64,000 bases of DNA from Oscillospiraceae bacterium (GTDB lineage: Bacteria > Bacillota > Clostridia > Oscillospirales > Ruminococcaceae): positions 112,458 through 176,457 of the forward strand of contig CAAGJI010000092.1 of assembly GCA_900770195.1 (NCBI GenBank), given 5' to 3'. The position numbers and the translations under genes were made by a program. The notes below the pieces were generated by a model, which saw nothing but the letters and a program-made list of their open reading frames with translations, was not told where the DNA came from and did not search any database. The first letter of the stretch is position 1. Each line of letters opens with the position of its first letter. Shown piece by piece: positions 1-7,847 of this stretch.

Positions 1-807
1 TGTAATTTGATAACTGATTATGTATCTGTCACCTTTTATTTCACGAACATCAACTGCAAAAATTTCACCCTCAATAGAAACTGTTTGTCCAATACTTTCA
101 ATTATATCATCAATATTTCTTTTTACAGTATAAACAGACCTGTTTCTTCCATAAATGCATGTATATTGTTCATCAGAAATATTGGCAATTTCTTTTTTCA
201 TTTCTTTGTAGTCAATTTCATCTGACTTAAAAGTATTAACCTTTTTTTCTTTCTCAGGCAAAACATCAGTATTTGAAGGCACATTTTGTTTAACAGTAAA
301 GTTATTAATCTCATTTGATGAAGGAACTAAATCAGCTGAAATTTCTGCCTCTTTCAAAATCACCTTTATATTATGTACAAAAATACTACTTAAAAAATAT
401 GAAAATGAATTTTCAAAATTATTCTTTCTTAAAATTTCAACACCGCCATGAACAGTATTAATAAATATATCATTGTTATTGATTTCAAGAAAAGAGTCAT
501 TTAAAAATCCATTTATATAACTAAAATTTTTCTTGTAGTAATTAAGCAAATTAAAAACACAATTTTCATTCAGAAGTTTCAAATCATAAATTGGCAGAAT
601 TGAAAAAGACGATATTCCCAAAATTTTCAGCATCTGATATTCCACTTTTAAAATATCAACTGATGGTACAACTTTATCCCAAATAACATAAACTGTAATT
701 CTGCTGTAATCAGAGGTATATTTTATATTATTTATGCTACCCATCTTCATTGAATTTGGTATACCTTTTATATAATTTGAAAAAAATTCTCCAAATTTTA
801 TATCCAT
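1..807 (-). CDS. polC: PolC-type DNA polymerase III alpha subunit, N-terminal part (cut by window edge)
   Basis: An open frame runs without a stop from an ATG at 807 to base 1, giving the first 269 residues. It begins MDIKFGEFFSNYIKG. An Asn/Ser-rich N-terminal region is followed, near residue 245, by GEIFAVDVREIKGDRYIIS, which resembles the start of the OB-fold found before the polymerase core in Gram-positive PolC. The polymerase and exonuclease domains lie outside the window. The start follows an AGGTTGG-like ribosome site 24 bp downstream of the ispG stop, so it is probably co-transcribed. The order ispG-polC after dxr is a common Firmicute arrangement and supports the name. The sequence match itself is modest because this N-terminal region is poorly conserved. 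Confidence 0.72.
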   Translation of the reverse strand, partial: MDIKFGEFFSNYIKGIPNSMKMGSINNIKYTSDYSRITVYVIWDKVVPSVDILKVEYQMLKILGISSFSILPIYDLKLLNENCVFNLLNYYKKNFSYINGFLNDSFLEINNNDIFINTVHGGVEILRKNNFENSFSYFLSSIFVHNIKVILKEAEISADLVPSSNEINNFTVKQNVPSNTDVLPEKEKKVNTFKSDEIDYKEMKKEIANISDEQYTCIYGRNRSVYTVKRNIDDIIESIGQTVSIEGEIFAVDVREIKGDRYIISYQIT

Positions 808-831
808 TATTCCAACCTGCCAATCTGTTAT

Positions 832-1866
832 TTACATTTTGTTTATTTCAAGCATAAGTTCTTCAACTATCTTATCTTCCGAAACTTTTTTTATTACTTC
901 TCCGTTTTTAAATAAAACAGCACAACCATCTCCGCCAGCTATTCCTATGTCTGCTTCCTTAGCTTCTCCGGGTCCATTTACGACACATCCCATTACAGCT
1001 ACTTTTATATCCTTATTAATATTTCTAAGCTTTTCTTCAACTTCTGATGCTATGCTTTCAATGTTAATTCTTGTTCTTCCACAAGTAGGACATGAAACAA
1101 GTTGAGGACCTTTTCCATAAATCGCACTTAATATATCTTTTGCTGCATATATTTCATTAACAGGGTCACTTGTAAGAGAAACTCTTATTGTTTCACCTAT
1201 TCCATCAGATAAAAGTGAACCTATTCCAATTGCAGATTTTATTATTCCCATATGTGATGTTCCGGCCTCTGTTACTCCAAGATGTAACGGATAATTACAC
1301 TTTTCAGCTGCAAGACGATATGTTTTTATCATTGTCTGCACATCAGATGATTTTATTGATATAACAATATCATTAAAATCAAACTGTTCAAGAAGTTTAA
1401 CATGTCCCATAGCACTTTCAACAAGTGCTTCAGGGCAAACTTTTCCATATTTTGCAAGTATATTTTTTTCAAGTGAACCTGAATTAACACCTATTCTTAT
1501 AGGAATATTTTTACTTCTACAAGCATCTGCAACTTTTTTGACTCTATCCATACTTCCTATATTCCCAGGATTTATTCTTATTTTATCTATTCCCGCAGCA
1601 ACCGCTTCAAGAGCAAGTCTGTAATCAAAATGTATATCAGCGACAAGCGGAATAGCTATTTTTTCTTTTATCGCAGGAATAAGCTTTATTGCTTCCATAT
1701 CAGGAATTGCAGCTCTTACAATATCACAACCTGCTTTTTCAAGCTGAACAGCCTGTTCTACGCTTCCTTCAACATCATCTGAACGCTTATTAAGCATGGA
1801 TTGAATATAAATTTTTTCACCATTAAGAATACAATTTCCTATCTTTACAGGTTTAACATTTCTCAT
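832..1866 (-). CDS. ispG: 4-hydroxy-3-methylbut-2-enyl diphosphate synthase (flavodoxin/ferredoxin-dependent)
   Basis: This is IspG/GcpE, the [4Fe-4S] enzyme of the MEP pathway that converts MEcPP to HMBPP in the cytosol. At 344 residues it has the short bacterial form: a TIM barrel followed by an Fe-S reductase domain. The cluster ligands are visible as CPTCGR near residue 261 and CVVNGPGE near residue 295, whose Glu also belongs to the active site. The start is set at the ATG at 1866, where GAGGAA lies 7 bases upstream. A TTG at 1881 would add five residues but sits on top of that ribosome site. The ATG begins one base after the dxr stop, so translation is probably coupled. No rseP lies between dxr and ispG, as it does in many Firmicutes. 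Confidence 0.95.
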   Translation of the reverse strand: MRNVKPVKIGNCILNGEKIYIQSMLNKRSDDVEGSVEQAVQLEKAGCDIVRAAIPDMEAIKLIPAIKEKIAIPLVADIHFDYRLALEAVAAGIDKIRINPGNIGSMDRVKKVADACRSKNIPIRIGVNSGSLEKNILAKYGKVCPEALVESAMGHVKLLEQFDFNDIVISIKSSDVQTMIKTYRLAAEKCNYPLHLGVTEAGTSHMGIIKSAIGIGSLLSDGIGETIRVSLTSDPVNEIYAAKDILSAIYGKGPQLVSCPTCGRTRINIESIASEVEEKLRNINKDIKVAVMGCVVNGPGEAKEADIGIAGGDGCAVLFKNGEVIKKVSEDKIVEELMLEINKM

Positions 1867-1867
1867 A

Positions 1868-3019
1868 TCACAGTTCCTCAATTCTTTCTGAAACTATTTC
1901 TCTTGCAGCTTTATCAACTTCAATAACATCTTCATACTTATTTATTACCTTAAATCCAACCTTTTCAAATGCATATTCAACGAGTTCAGGTATCTGAAGA
2001 TAATTTATCTTCTTTTTAAGGAATCTGTCTACTGCTATTTCATTTGCAGCATTCATAATAACAGGCATACTCTCCCCTGCTTTCATTGCATCAAAAGCAA
2101 GTTTTAAACATCTGAAAGTTTCAATATCAGGCTTGTCAAACGTCAAAGTAGGATAATTAAATAATGAAAGTTCTTCTACATTGCTTTCAAATCTATCAGG
2201 ATATGTAATTGCATATTGTATAGGAATCTGCATATCAGGTTCTGCCATCTGTGCTATAACAGAATTATCATCATACATAACAGCAGAATGTACAACACTT
2301 TGTCTGTGAACCACAACTTCTATCTGTTCAGGCTCAAGATCAAAAAGCCATTTTGCCTCTATTGATTCAAGTCCTTTGTTCATAAGTGTTGATGAGTCAA
2401 TAGTAACTTTATTTCCCATATTCCAATTAGGATGTTTTAAAGCATCTTCCGGACGGATATTTTTAAGTTCATCAATCTTTTTTCCATAAAACGGACCGCC
2501 TGAAGCTGTAAGAAAGATTTTTTTAAGCTGTTTTCTTTCATTTCCTTGTAAACATTGGAAAATTGCAGAATGTTCGCTATCAACCGGAAGAATCATATTA
2601 TTTTTTTCTTTTGATAATTTCATTACCAATTTGCCACCTGCAACAAGTGTTTCTTTATTTGCAAGTGCAATTTTTTTATTATTTTTTAATGCTGTTAAAG
2701 TTGGAAGTAATCCAACCATACCAACAACAGAATTTAAAAGTAAATCATAATTTTCATCTGAAGCGATCTGACAAAGTCCTGACATTCCACTTAAAATAGT
2801 GGTATTTGTATCACTGACATTGTTTTTCATTTCTTCATAAAGTGATTCATTAAATATACAGGCATATTTAGGACTAAATTCCCTTATCTGTTTTTCAAGA
2901 AGTTTGATATTTGAATTTGCAGCTACAGCATAAACTTTAAGATTATGTTTTCTTACAACTTCAAGAGTCTGTGTACCAATTGAACCTGTAGAACCTAATA
3001 TTGAAATACTTGATATCAT
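1868..3019 (-). CDS. dxr: 1-deoxy-D-xylulose 5-phosphate reductoisomerase
   Basis: Dxr performs the committed NADPH-dependent step of the MEP pathway, turning DXP into MEP. It has 383 residues, the normal length. The N-terminal Rossmann motif is ILGSTGSIGTQTLEV. The catalytic region shows VDSEHSAIFQCL, which carries the metal-binding Asp and Glu, then TASGGPF and HPNWNMGNKVTIDSSTLMN, all strongly conserved. The ATG has GTGAGG about 8 bases upstream. It sits between cdsA (17 bp upstream) and ispG (one base downstream) in the housekeeping operon, so it is expected to be transcribed with lipid and undecaprenyl precursor genes. Confidence 0.97.
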   Translation of the reverse strand: MISSISILGSTGSIGTQTLEVVRKHNLKVYAVAANSNIKLLEKQIREFSPKYACIFNESLYEEMKNNVSDTNTTILSGMSGLCQIASDENYDLLLNSVVGMVGLLPTLTALKNNKKIALANKETLVAGGKLVMKLSKEKNNMILPVDSEHSAIFQCLQGNERKQLKKIFLTASGGPFYGKKIDELKNIRPEDALKHPNWNMGNKVTIDSSTLMNKGLESIEAKWLFDLEPEQIEVVVHRQSVVHSAVMYDDNSVIAQMAEPDMQIPIQYAITYPDRFESNVEELSLFNYPTLTFDKPDIETFRCLKLAFDAMKAGESMPVIMNAANEIAVDRFLKKKINYLQIPELVEYAFEKVGFKVINKYEDVIEVDKAAREIVSERIEEL

Positions 3020-3036
3020 TTTTTCCTCACATATTA

Positions 3037-3834
3037 TTACAAATTAAAAACATTTACACATACATAAAATAAAGGTGCTACCATAAGAACACTGTCAAAT
3101 CTGTCAAGTGCACCGCCGTGTCCAGGCATAATATTTCCAAAATCTTTTATACCTGTTTGACGCTTTATAACAGAGGCTGAAAGGTCACCTAATGTACCAA
3201 CTGCACCACATATGAGTGCAACTATGAAAAATACAATATTGTGGAACATTGTACTATCTGTATTCATTGCAAAAATATAAATTATTTCCAACACAACTGC
3301 ATCAATTATTATTCCGCCAAAAAATCCTTCAACTGATTTTTTAGGACTTATCTGTGGAGATAACTTATGCTTTCCTATCAAAGTTCCTGTAAAATAAGCA
3401 CCTGTATCAGCTATCCAAGCACTGCAAAGTGCTACTATTACATATATTAATTTATAATCTCTGTTAAGTAACAACAATGTTGACATTGAAAAAGATACTA
3501 AAACAGGAAAAATTACAGACATAAAATATTTTTCATATTTGATTTTTGAATGATCTTTTATAAATGCCAAAAAAGCTAAGAGTGTAAAAAGCATATAAAA
3601 AACAGATTTATATTTTTCAGCATATAAAAAAACAAATGGGTGCAAAAAAGTAAAAATTAAAGATATAGAAGATATTATTTTATCTTTAAGGCAATCTGTT
3701 GCTTTTAAAAGTTCATAAACAATAAGAGATGCTATAAGTGCTATTGCAATTGTAAAAACAATCGTTTTACTTAATAAAAGCACAACAGCAGCAATTGCTA
3801 TAGCAATAATTGCTGAAATAATTCTGACTTTCAT
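3037..3834 (-). CDS. cdsA: Phosphatidate cytidylyltransferase (CDP-diacylglycerol synthase)
   Basis: CdsA makes CDP-diacylglycerol from phosphatidate and CTP, the branch point of phospholipid synthesis, in the membrane. The protein has about 265 residues with roughly seven or eight hydrophobic segments from residue 5 onward. The C-terminal family signature is clear: SASVIKRQTGIKDFGNIMPG followed by HGGALDRFDS, with the metal-binding Asp residues. The start is the ATG at 3834, whose A is also the last base of the uppS TGA (TGATG overlap). The TTG one codon earlier is unlikely. The overlap implies translational coupling with uppS. Confidence 0.93.
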   Translation of the reverse strand: MKVRIISAIIAIAIAAVVLLLSKTIVFTIAIALIASLIVYELLKATDCLKDKIISSISLIFTFLHPFVFLYAEKYKSVFYMLFTLLAFLAFIKDHSKIKYEKYFMSVIFPVLVSFSMSTLLLLNRDYKLIYVIVALCSAWIADTGAYFTGTLIGKHKLSPQISPKKSVEGFFGGIIIDAVVLEIIYIFAMNTDSTMFHNIVFFIVALICGAVGTLGDLSASVIKRQTGIKDFGNIMPGHGGALDRFDSVLMVAPLFYVCVNVFNL

Positions 3835-4568
3835 CAAATGCCTCCGTATCTGCGTTTTCTACCCGAAAAATCAATTATAGCCTTTTCAAGTTCCTTTGTG
3901 TTGAAATCAGGCCACAAAACGTTTGTAAAATAAAATTCGGCATATGCAGACTGCCACAATAAAAAATTGGAGATTCTGTATTCACCGCTTGGTCTGATAA
4001 GAAGGTCAACATCAGGTATTCCTTTTGTGTAAAGATTATCATTAACCATATCTTCAGTTATATCTTCCGGATTTAATTCACCATTTTTTACTTTAACAGC
4101 AAGTTCTCTTGCACTATGTGTTATTTCATCTCTTCCACCATAATTTAATGCAATAAGAAGAGTCATTTTTTCAAAGTCTTTTGTTTCCTCTTCAAGCATT
4201 TCCATTTTATTTCTGACATCTTCAGGAAGATCGGTTCTTCTTCCAATAAATATAATTCTTGTTCTTTCAGCATAAAACTTTTTAAATTCTATTACATACT
4301 GATGGAAAAGTTTAATTATTGCATCAACTTCATTTTTAGGTCTTTTCCAATTTTCTGTTGAAAAAGCATAAAAAGTAATATATTCTATGCCAAGTCTTCT
4401 GCAATGTGTAACAATATTTTTAAATTGCTTTGCTCCCATAACGTGACCGGCTGTTCTTGGAAGCATTCTTTTTTTTGCCCATCTTCCATTGCCATCCATT
4501 ATAAAAGCTATATGTTTAGGGTATAAAGATTTATCAACACCTTCAATTACTGCCTCATTTTCCGCCAT
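3834..4568 (-). CDS. uppS: Isoprenyl transferase (undecaprenyl diphosphate synthase)
   Basis: UppS condenses farnesyl diphosphate with isopentenyl diphosphate in cis to give undecaprenyl diphosphate, the lipid carrier for cell-wall synthesis. The 244-residue protein shows AFIMDGNGRWAKKR with the catalytic Asp, ALNYGGRDEI in the middle, and DLLIRPSGEYRISNF followed by WPDF near the C terminus. All are diagnostic. The start is the ATG at 4568, preceded by AAAGGAG with a 6-base spacer. A longer reading frame from a TTG at 4592 would translate the ribosome site itself. It overlaps cdsA by one base and consumes IPP made by the dxr/ispG pathway encoded next door. Confidence 0.95.
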   Translation of the reverse strand: MAENEAVIEGVDKSLYPKHIAFIMDGNGRWAKKRMLPRTAGHVMGAKQFKNIVTHCRRLGIEYITFYAFSTENWKRPKNEVDAIIKLFHQYVIEFKKFYAERTRIIFIGRRTDLPEDVRNKMEMLEEETKDFEKMTLLIALNYGGRDEITHSARELAVKVKNGELNPEDITEDMVNDNLYTKGIPDVDLLIRPSGEYRISNFLLWQSAYAEFYFTNVLWPDFNTKELEKAIIDFSGRKRRYGGI

Positions 4569-4591
4569 ACTTTTCTCCTTTAATTCTAACA

Positions 4592-4618
4592 AAGGGGCTG
4601 TTTATAAGCAGCCCCCTT
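4592..4618 (-). other. GC-rich intercistronic hairpin between frr and uppS
   Basis: On the minus strand, AAGGGGGCTG and CAGCCCCTT face each other across an 8-base loop (CTTATAAA), a strong stem in otherwise AT-rich DNA. It begins 6 bases after the frr stop and ends about 24 bases before the uppS ribosome site. The downstream T content is poor (TTTGTTAG), so it may be a partial terminator, a processing site or a 3' stabiliser within the operon. Confidence 0.55.
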
Positions 4619-4623
4619 CTTAA

Positions 4624-5178
4624 TTATATTGACATTACTTCTGCTTCTTTATTTTTAACAAGCTTATCGATTTCATTACAAGATTTATCTGTTGCATCCT
4701 GTATTTCTTTTTCGACAGTTTTAAGTTCATCTTCTGTTATTTCTGAAGACTTCTTCAAAGCTTTAACTTTATCAATATAATCTCTTCTTATGTTTCTTAC
4801 ATTAACTTTTGCTTCTTCACCGATTTTTTTAATATCCTTTGAAAGTTCAACTCTTCTTTCTTCTGTAAGTTTTGGAAATTCAAGTCTAATTTTATCTCCA
4901 TCATCTGAAGGATTTATTCCAATATCAGAAGCAAGTATAGCCTTTTCAATTTCTTTTATCGAAGTTTTATCCCATGGCTGAATAACAAGTATTCTTGATT
5001 CAGATACAGAAACAGCTGCCATTGCATTTATCGCTGTTGGAACACCGTAGTAATCTACAGTTATTTTATCAAGAACAGCAGGGTTAGCACGGCCGGCTCT
5101 TATTGATGCAAGTTCCTTACTGAAATGGTCGATAGACTTGTTCATTTTTTCAGAACATTCTTTTGTGATAGCATTCAT
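4624..5178 (-). CDS. frr: Ribosome recycling factor
   Basis: RRF, with EF-G, splits the post-termination ribosome. The 184-residue length is normal. Typical sequence is visible: an N-terminal helix, SIRAGRANPAVLDKITVDYYG, then LVIQPWDK, and LPKLT-like FPKLTEERRVELSKD, which enters the long C-terminal helix of domain I. The ATG at 5178 follows AGGAGA. It is 14 bp downstream of pyrH, the classical pyrH-frr order, and a strong hairpin separates it from uppS. Confidence 0.96.
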   Translation of the reverse strand: MNAITKECSEKMNKSIDHFSKELASIRAGRANPAVLDKITVDYYGVPTAINAMAAVSVSESRILVIQPWDKTSIKEIEKAILASDIGINPSDDGDKIRLEFPKLTEERRVELSKDIKKIGEEAKVNVRNIRRDYIDKVKALKKSSEITEDELKTVEKEIQDATDKSCNEIDKLVKNKEAEVMSI

Positions 5179-5192
5179 ATTTTTATCTCCTA

Positions 5193-5900
5193 TTAAAATA
5201 TAACTTTAGTACCAATTTTTTCGTCTGACTTTATTGCCTTATAAATATTTGATTCATCTGATATATCAAAAACAAGCAAAGGCATATGATTTTCCTGACA
5301 AAGTGCGGCTGCTGTGCTGTCAATTACTTTAAGATTTTTGCTTAAAATATCTTTGAAAGTTATTTCGTCAAATTTTACAGCATCACTATATTTGTTAGGA
5401 TCTTTATCATAAACACCGTCTACCATAGTTGCTTTAAGTATCATATCTGCCTTGATTTCAATGGCACGAAGTGCAGCAGCTGTATCAGTTGAAAAACAAG
5501 GATTTCCTGTTCCACATCCAAAAATAACAACCTTTCCTTCTTCAAGATGAGCAACTGCTTTTCTTGTAATGTATGGTTCAGCAAACTTAATCATTTCAAC
5601 AGCAGTTTGAACTCTTGACGGAACACCAATTGATTCAAGCATATCAGAAATTATAAGTGCATTCATTGTTGTTGCAAGCATTCCAATATAATCTGACTTT
5701 GTATTATCAAACATTTCATTTGATCTCCCACGCCAATAATTACCACCGCCTACAACAATAGCTATCTGATAACCTTCATTAACTGCAAGCTTTATTTGTT
5801 CAGCAATTCTTTTAAGAATAGTGTTGTCCACACCCATTTTTTTATTGCCTGCAAGAGCCTCACCACTTATTTTAAGAAGCAATCTTTTTTTCTTGTCCAT
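5193..5900 (-). CDS. pyrH: UMP kinase
   Basis: PyrH phosphorylates UMP to UDP with ATP in the cytosol and belongs to the amino-acid kinase fold. The 235-residue protein shows LLKISGEALAG at the N terminus, IVVGGGNYWRGR, GTGNPCFSTDTAAALRA for the nucleotide region, and MVDGVYDKDPNK. I place the start at the ATG at 5900, which has AAAGG about 8 bases upstream; a TTG at 5915 would add five residues that overlap the ribosome site. A perfect 12-bp hairpin separates it from tsf upstream. Confidence 0.95.
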   Translation of the reverse strand: MDKKKRLLLKISGEALAGNKKMGVDNTILKRIAEQIKLAVNEGYQIAIVVGGGNYWRGRSNEMFDNTKSDYIGMLATTMNALIISDMLESIGVPSRVQTAVEMIKFAEPYITRKAVAHLEEGKVVIFGCGTGNPCFSTDTAAALRAIEIKADMILKATMVDGVYDKDPNKYSDAVKFDEITFKDILSKNLKVIDSTAAALCQENHMPLLVFDISDESNIYKAIKSDEKIGTKVIF

Positions 5901-5930
5901 AAAATAACCTTTCAAAACTGTTAATTCAAA

Positions 5931-5960
5931 TTATGGGCATAGAAAAAACTATGCCCATAA
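5931..5960 (-). other. Perfect 12-bp hairpin between tsf and pyrH (possible attenuator)
   Basis: TTATGGGCATAG and CTATGCCCATAA form a perfect inverted repeat around a six-base loop. On the coding (minus) strand the loop is TTTTTT and the downstream run is only TTTGAATT, so it would be a weak terminator. It lies 10 bp after the tsf stop and 30 bp before the pyrH start. It may set the ratio of abundant rpsB-tsf message to the rest of the operon. Confidence 0.55.
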
Positions 5961-5970
5961 TAAATTTTAT

Positions 5971-6894
5971 TTACTTAATCATGCTTGAAACTTCGTCAGC
6001 AAAATTATCTTCTTTCTTTTCGATTCCTTCGCCGCATTCATAAAGTGCAAAATTTGTAAGAGCAACTTCTGCACCAAGTTTCTTAGCTGCATCTGCAACA
6101 TATGATGAAATAGTAAAGCTTGAATCCTTAACAAATTCCTGATTGATAAGGCAGTTTTCAGTATAATACTTCTTAACCTTACCATTAAGAATATTTTCTT
6201 TAACCTTTTCAGGCTTTGAAGCCATCTTAGGGTCATTGTTCATCTGTTCAAGCATAATAACCTTTTCTGCTTCAATTACACTTGCAGGAACATCTTCAGG
6301 CTTGAAATATGCAGGTTTCATAGCAACAGCCTGCATTGCACAGTCTTTACCAACTTCTCTGATTGTATCATTAACACCAACAGAAGATGTCATATCAACA
6401 ATAGCAGCTTTTTTTCTATCACTGTGAGTATATCCGACAACTATTCCTTCCATTCTGATAAATCTTCTTATCTGAAGATTTTCTCTTATTTCAAGGAATA
6501 CTGAATCAAAAGCTTCATTAATTGTAATACCTTTACCAGGAATTACTGTCTTTTTGAGCTCTTCAACATCAGCAGGATTTCCAGCGATAACTGCCTGAGC
6601 AACATCATTAACAAATCCCTTGAATGCATCTGTATTAGCAGCAAAGTCTGTTTCAGAGTTTACTTCAACAATACATCCAACTGAGTTGTCATCGTTAGTA
6701 ACTGCAACAACACTACCTTCTGCTGCAACTCTTCCAGCTTTTTTTGCCTGTGTAGCAAGTCCTTTTTCTCTAAGAATAAGAACAGCCTTTTCTGTATCGC
6801 CATCAGCTTCTGTAAGAGCTTTCTTACAGTCCATAAGTCCGGCACCAGTTGACTTTCTGAGTTCATTTACATCTTTAGCTGTAAAATTTGCCAT
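5971..6894 (-). CDS. tsf: Translation elongation factor Ts
   Basis: EF-Ts exchanges GDP for GTP on EF-Tu. The 307-residue protein starts with the UBA-like domain and the signature LRKSTGAGLMDCKKAL. EVNSETDFAANTDAF marks the core start, and VGKDCAMQAVAM is also typical. The ATG at 6894 follows AAAGGAG. It lies 21 bp downstream of rpsB in the universal rpsB-tsf pair. A hairpin that follows probably partly separates it from pyrH. Confidence 0.97.
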   Translation of the reverse strand: MANFTAKDVNELRKSTGAGLMDCKKALTEADGDTEKAVLILREKGLATQAKKAGRVAAEGSVVAVTNDDNSVGCIVEVNSETDFAANTDAFKGFVNDVAQAVIAGNPADVEELKKTVIPGKGITINEAFDSVFLEIRENLQIRRFIRMEGIVVGYTHSDRKKAAIVDMTSSVGVNDTIREVGKDCAMQAVAMKPAYFKPEDVPASVIEAEKVIMLEQMNNDPKMASKPEKVKENILNGKVKKYYTENCLINQEFVKDSSFTISSYVADAAKKLGAEVALTNFALYECGEGIEKKEDNFADEVSSMIK

Positions 6895-6915
6895 TATATA
6901 ACTACTCCTTTATAA

Positions 6916-7650
6916 TTATTCTTCTGTAGATTCTTCAGCTTCTGCAACAGCAGCTTCTTCACTATCCTGACCCTGTCTGCCTTCAATGATAGCATCAGCA
7001 ATAACACCTGCGATAAGTTTTACAGCTCTGATTGCATCATCGTTACCTGGAATTACATAGTCAATTTCATCAGGATCACAGTTTGTATCTACAATAGCAA
7101 CAATTGGAATATTTAACTTCTTTGCTTCTGAAACGGCAATTCTTTCTTTTCTTGGGTCAACAATGAAAAGAGCACCCGGAAGTTCCTTCATTGTCTTGAT
7201 ACCGCCAAGGAACTTTTCAAGCTTTTCTATTTCAAGATTAAGCTTTGTTACTTCCTTCTTTGGGAGAAGGTCGAAAGTACCATTTGTTTCCATTTCATGA
7301 AGCTGTTCAAGTCTTGTAATTCTTCTCTGAATTGTCTTGAAGTTTGTCATCATACCGCCAAGCCATCTTGCATTAACATAATAAGCACCTGCTCTGACAG
7401 CTTCTTCCTTAATTGAATCTCCAGCCTGCTTCTTTGTACCAACGAAAAGTACATTCTTACCTGATGCTGAAAGTTCCTTAACAAAGTTATATGCTTCTTC
7501 AAGTTTTTTCACAGTTTTCTGAAGATCAATGATATAAATACCATTTCTTTCTGTGAAAATGTACTGTGCCATTTTAGGGTTCCATCTTCTTGTCTGGTGA
7601 CCAAAATGTACACCTGCTTCTAATAACTGTTTCATTGAAACTACGCTCAT
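6916..7650 (-). CDS. rpsB: 30S ribosomal protein S2
   Basis: S2 belongs to the small ribosomal subunit and is needed for S1 binding and initiation. The 244-residue protein shows LLEAGVHFGHQTRRWNPKM at the N terminus, then FVGTKKQA, and IVAIVDTNCDPDEIDYVIPG near the C terminus, all diagnostic. The C-terminal 15 residues are very Glu-rich. AGGAGG stands just upstream of the ATG. It is first in the operon, with its own promoter about 110 bp upstream and a leader that can fold back on itself. Confidence 0.98.
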   Translation of the reverse strand: MSVVSMKQLLEAGVHFGHQTRRWNPKMAQYIFTERNGIYIIDLQKTVKKLEEAYNFVKELSASGKNVLFVGTKKQAGDSIKEEAVRAGAYYVNARWLGGMMTNFKTIQRRITRLEQLHEMETNGTFDLLPKKEVTKLNLEIEKLEKFLGGIKTMKELPGALFIVDPRKERIAVSEAKKLNIPIVAIVDTNCDPDEIDYVIPGNDDAIRAVKLIAGVIADAIIEGRQGQDSEEAAVAEAEESTEE

Positions 7651-7756
7651 TTTTATTTCCTCCTATGGTTAAACCTCCACATGACAAAAAAACATATTAA
7701 AATATTTGATTAAAAATACCACCAAAATACAAATGTCATGCGTGCGTATTGTGTTT
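7651..7756 (-). promoter_or_regulatory. rpsB leader with long-range CATGACA/TGTCATG pairing
   Basis: The untranslated leader of the rpsB operon is about 100 nt. A seven-base element at 7734-7740 is the exact complement of 7680-7686, which lies just above the ribosome-binding region, with about 47 bases between them. S2 genes in several phyla have autoregulatory leaders, so this could be an S2-sensing structure. That role is inferred and I do not recognise a described class. Confidence 0.4.
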
Positions 7757-7785
7757 ATTATATCATACTTTTTCAAAAAAATCAA
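7757..7785 (-). promoter_or_regulatory. Promoter of the rpsB-tsf-pyrH-frr operon
   Basis: On the minus strand, TTGATT (7780-7785) is followed by 17 bases and a perfect TATAAT (7757-7762). This is a sigma-A-type promoter placed about 107 bp upstream of the rpsB start. Confidence 0.75.
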
Positions 7786-7847
7786 TGCACATAACTCACT
7801 ATAATTATAGCAGATTTTGTTGAATATTTAGATATATTACCCAAACA

